Origin: Lenzites betulinus
Taxonomy: Eukaryota; Basidiomycota; Agaricomycetes; Polyporales; Polyporaceae
Assembly (NCBI GenBank): GCA_022264855.1
Contig: JABYQU010000032.1
Location: 186,001 to 250,000 of the forward strand
Reading direction: 5' to 3'
DNA: 64,000 nucleotides
The notes beneath the pieces were generated by a model. It made no database searches. It had not been told where the DNA came from and saw only the letters and a list, made by a program, of their open reading frames with translations. This document shows, one piece after another, positions 62,598 to 64,000 of the stretch. Each line of letters starts with the position of its first letter. The stretch's first letter is position 1. The translations under genes were made by a program, and so were the position numbers.

Positions 62598-64000
62598 TGT
62601 TTCTGTCAAATGGTGGTATGGTGCAAGTTGTGGAGGTCTCTAAGGGCTCAGCTTGAGTGAGTTACTAATAGTTGTGTGGTGCCGCTGCCGGCACGAGCTC
62701 GGAGGATATCACGCGGCCAATGATAAGTGCGTGATGATGATGAGCGACTGCCAAGCTTTGTATGGGAATACGCTAGAGCAGCCTTCGCAATGTCAGAGCA
62801 TCGACGTAGTTAGATAGCGCGAAGTACAGTGAAACTGAGGAGGACTGAGGCCTGAGGCCTGCCAAGGCCTGAGGAGGAGGAGGAACTTCAGGTACTTTCG
62901 AGCCGGCTTTCGGTTTGTCGTACTGGGTTAGGGTTCGCTTACTAATCCTCGGGCGCCGCTGCTAGCGCTTACCCCGTTTCCCAGACCGCCCCGACCACGC
63001 TCTCACTCAGTTTGTTCTGCCTATCATCGATTCGTTCTTGACAAAAGCTTCTGGCTCAAGGAACGGAAAGGCTCTGTATCTGTGTGCTTGTATCTCGTTT
63101 TCCGCCATAATGGCTTTGCCCGGGGACTCCACTCGTACGCTTCTAGTCCGGTCGCAACGTTACCATACCCTTGCGAACAAGCTTTGGGGACCGCGAGCCG
63201 CTTCAAGCATGCTACTGGGACTGAATGCCGCCAAATAAATGGCATGTACCACTCTGACACGTCTGCAAATTGCGAACGACTCCGTCGGAGAGACCTCATG
63301 CGGTCCAAAGCATTTCATTGCTGGGGAGGTCGCGTACAGGTATACTTGGCGATTACTCAAGTTGTAGTTGCACCAGCTTGGGCTGTATTTGAGGTAAGAC
63401 ATCGCCGAATGAATCACTTGGGCGTGTCTGCCGACCGCCTTATACGTCTTGTGCGTCGTGCCTTGACAAAGAGACTTCGCTGTGATCGCTCTCTGGCGAC
63501 TCCCGCAGCACCAATATAATGGCTCCCGAAAATCGGCACTGACCTATGTGCAGGACGAGTGCCTCGTGTGTCTCTTGGACGGAGGCCATGGTCCTCGCCG
63601 CCGGCGTATAAATCCCACAATCGCATATTCGCAGCTCACGCACTTGACTTCGGATCTACAATAACATCAGCTTCCTGAGATTGCTCATCCTTATGCACTG
63701 CAATCCCATCGTACGTGTGATCATGCCTAGAGCTTCTACGACGCTTTTGTATGCTGATGTTCCCCGAGCACAGGACGGCACGAGTCGTGACAGATGTTCC
63801 TCACGGCTCGACGTCGGCCGATCCGCTATCAGTAACATGAATTCAGAACCCCTACCGCCACCTCTCGTGAACTCCGCAGACGACGTACCTCGATGCATGC
63901 AGTACAGTGTGGTATACATCGATCATCAGACTGGGATTGCCGCGCCGCTGGTGTGCCCCCTTTTCGCCGAGTGCATCGTATGCAGGACTTCATTATGGGC
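62598..64000. other. Intergenic to right edge, no gene seen
   Basis: Upstream of acireductone dioxygenase. Contains short AGGCCTG/GAGG repeats at 62845-62885. Frames of up to 145 codons after 63.0 kb show no domain. A gene entering from the right cannot be excluded. Confidence 0.4.

Noticed and set aside
62920..62945. Telomere-like GGGTTAGGG
   Set aside because: A single unit and a half, not a tandem array; genes on its left side are ordinary and nothing marks a chromosome end.

Overview
This is a gene-bearing window from a filamentous basidiomycete, most likely an Agaricomycete (wood-decay or bracket-fungus type). The evidence is a high density of 45-60 nt GT-AG introns, moderately high GC, and gene content typical of that class: a WSC-domain glyoxal oxidase, a DUF6534-like membrane protein, an atypical protein-kinase-like gene, and KRE6/SKN1-type glucan proteins. 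Gene models were built by hand from six-frame reading, splice consensus and reading-phase continuity; where exon lengths are given the total was checked to be a multiple of three. Layout, left to right. A housekeeping block occupies 1-18.9 kb: SAC3/GANP mRNA-export factor (-, runs off the left edge), a DENND11/LCHN-like protein (+), a small gene broken by a MITE (-), an FHA-domain coiled-coil protein (-), the GPN-loop GTPase GPN1/Npa3 (+), the cell-cycle kinase CDC2/CDK1 (+) and an APH-fold kinase-like gene (-). Next comes a four-WSC glyoxal oxidase (-, 19.3-23.8 kb). A gene-poor stretch follows, holding one tRNA-Gly(CCC). From 28.5 to 51.3 kb there is a cell-wall polysaccharide region with two duplicated pairs: two KRE6/SKN1 GH16 genes in the same orientation, and two family-2 glycosyltransferase genes facing each other tail to tail. 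The last part (56-64 kb) holds a DUF6534-like membrane protein (+), a small hypothetical gene (-), an atypical protein-kinase-like gene (+) and acireductone dioxygenase of the methionine salvage pathway (-). The gaps between the duplicated cell-wall genes (about 3-5 kb each) contain no gene I can support. The most noteworthy observations are: a 107-bp hAT-like MITE with an 8-bp target duplication sitting in codon 7 of a small gene that also carries an in-frame TAG; a 4-nt microexon that supplies the catalytic histidine codon of the glyoxal oxidase; a 6-nt microexon in the glycine-rich loop of CDC2; a Glu-to-Gln change at the GH16 acid/base position in one of the two KRE6/SKN1 paralogs; and imperfect direct repeats bracketing the APH gene. 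All functional calls are by reading motifs and recalling families; no database search was run.
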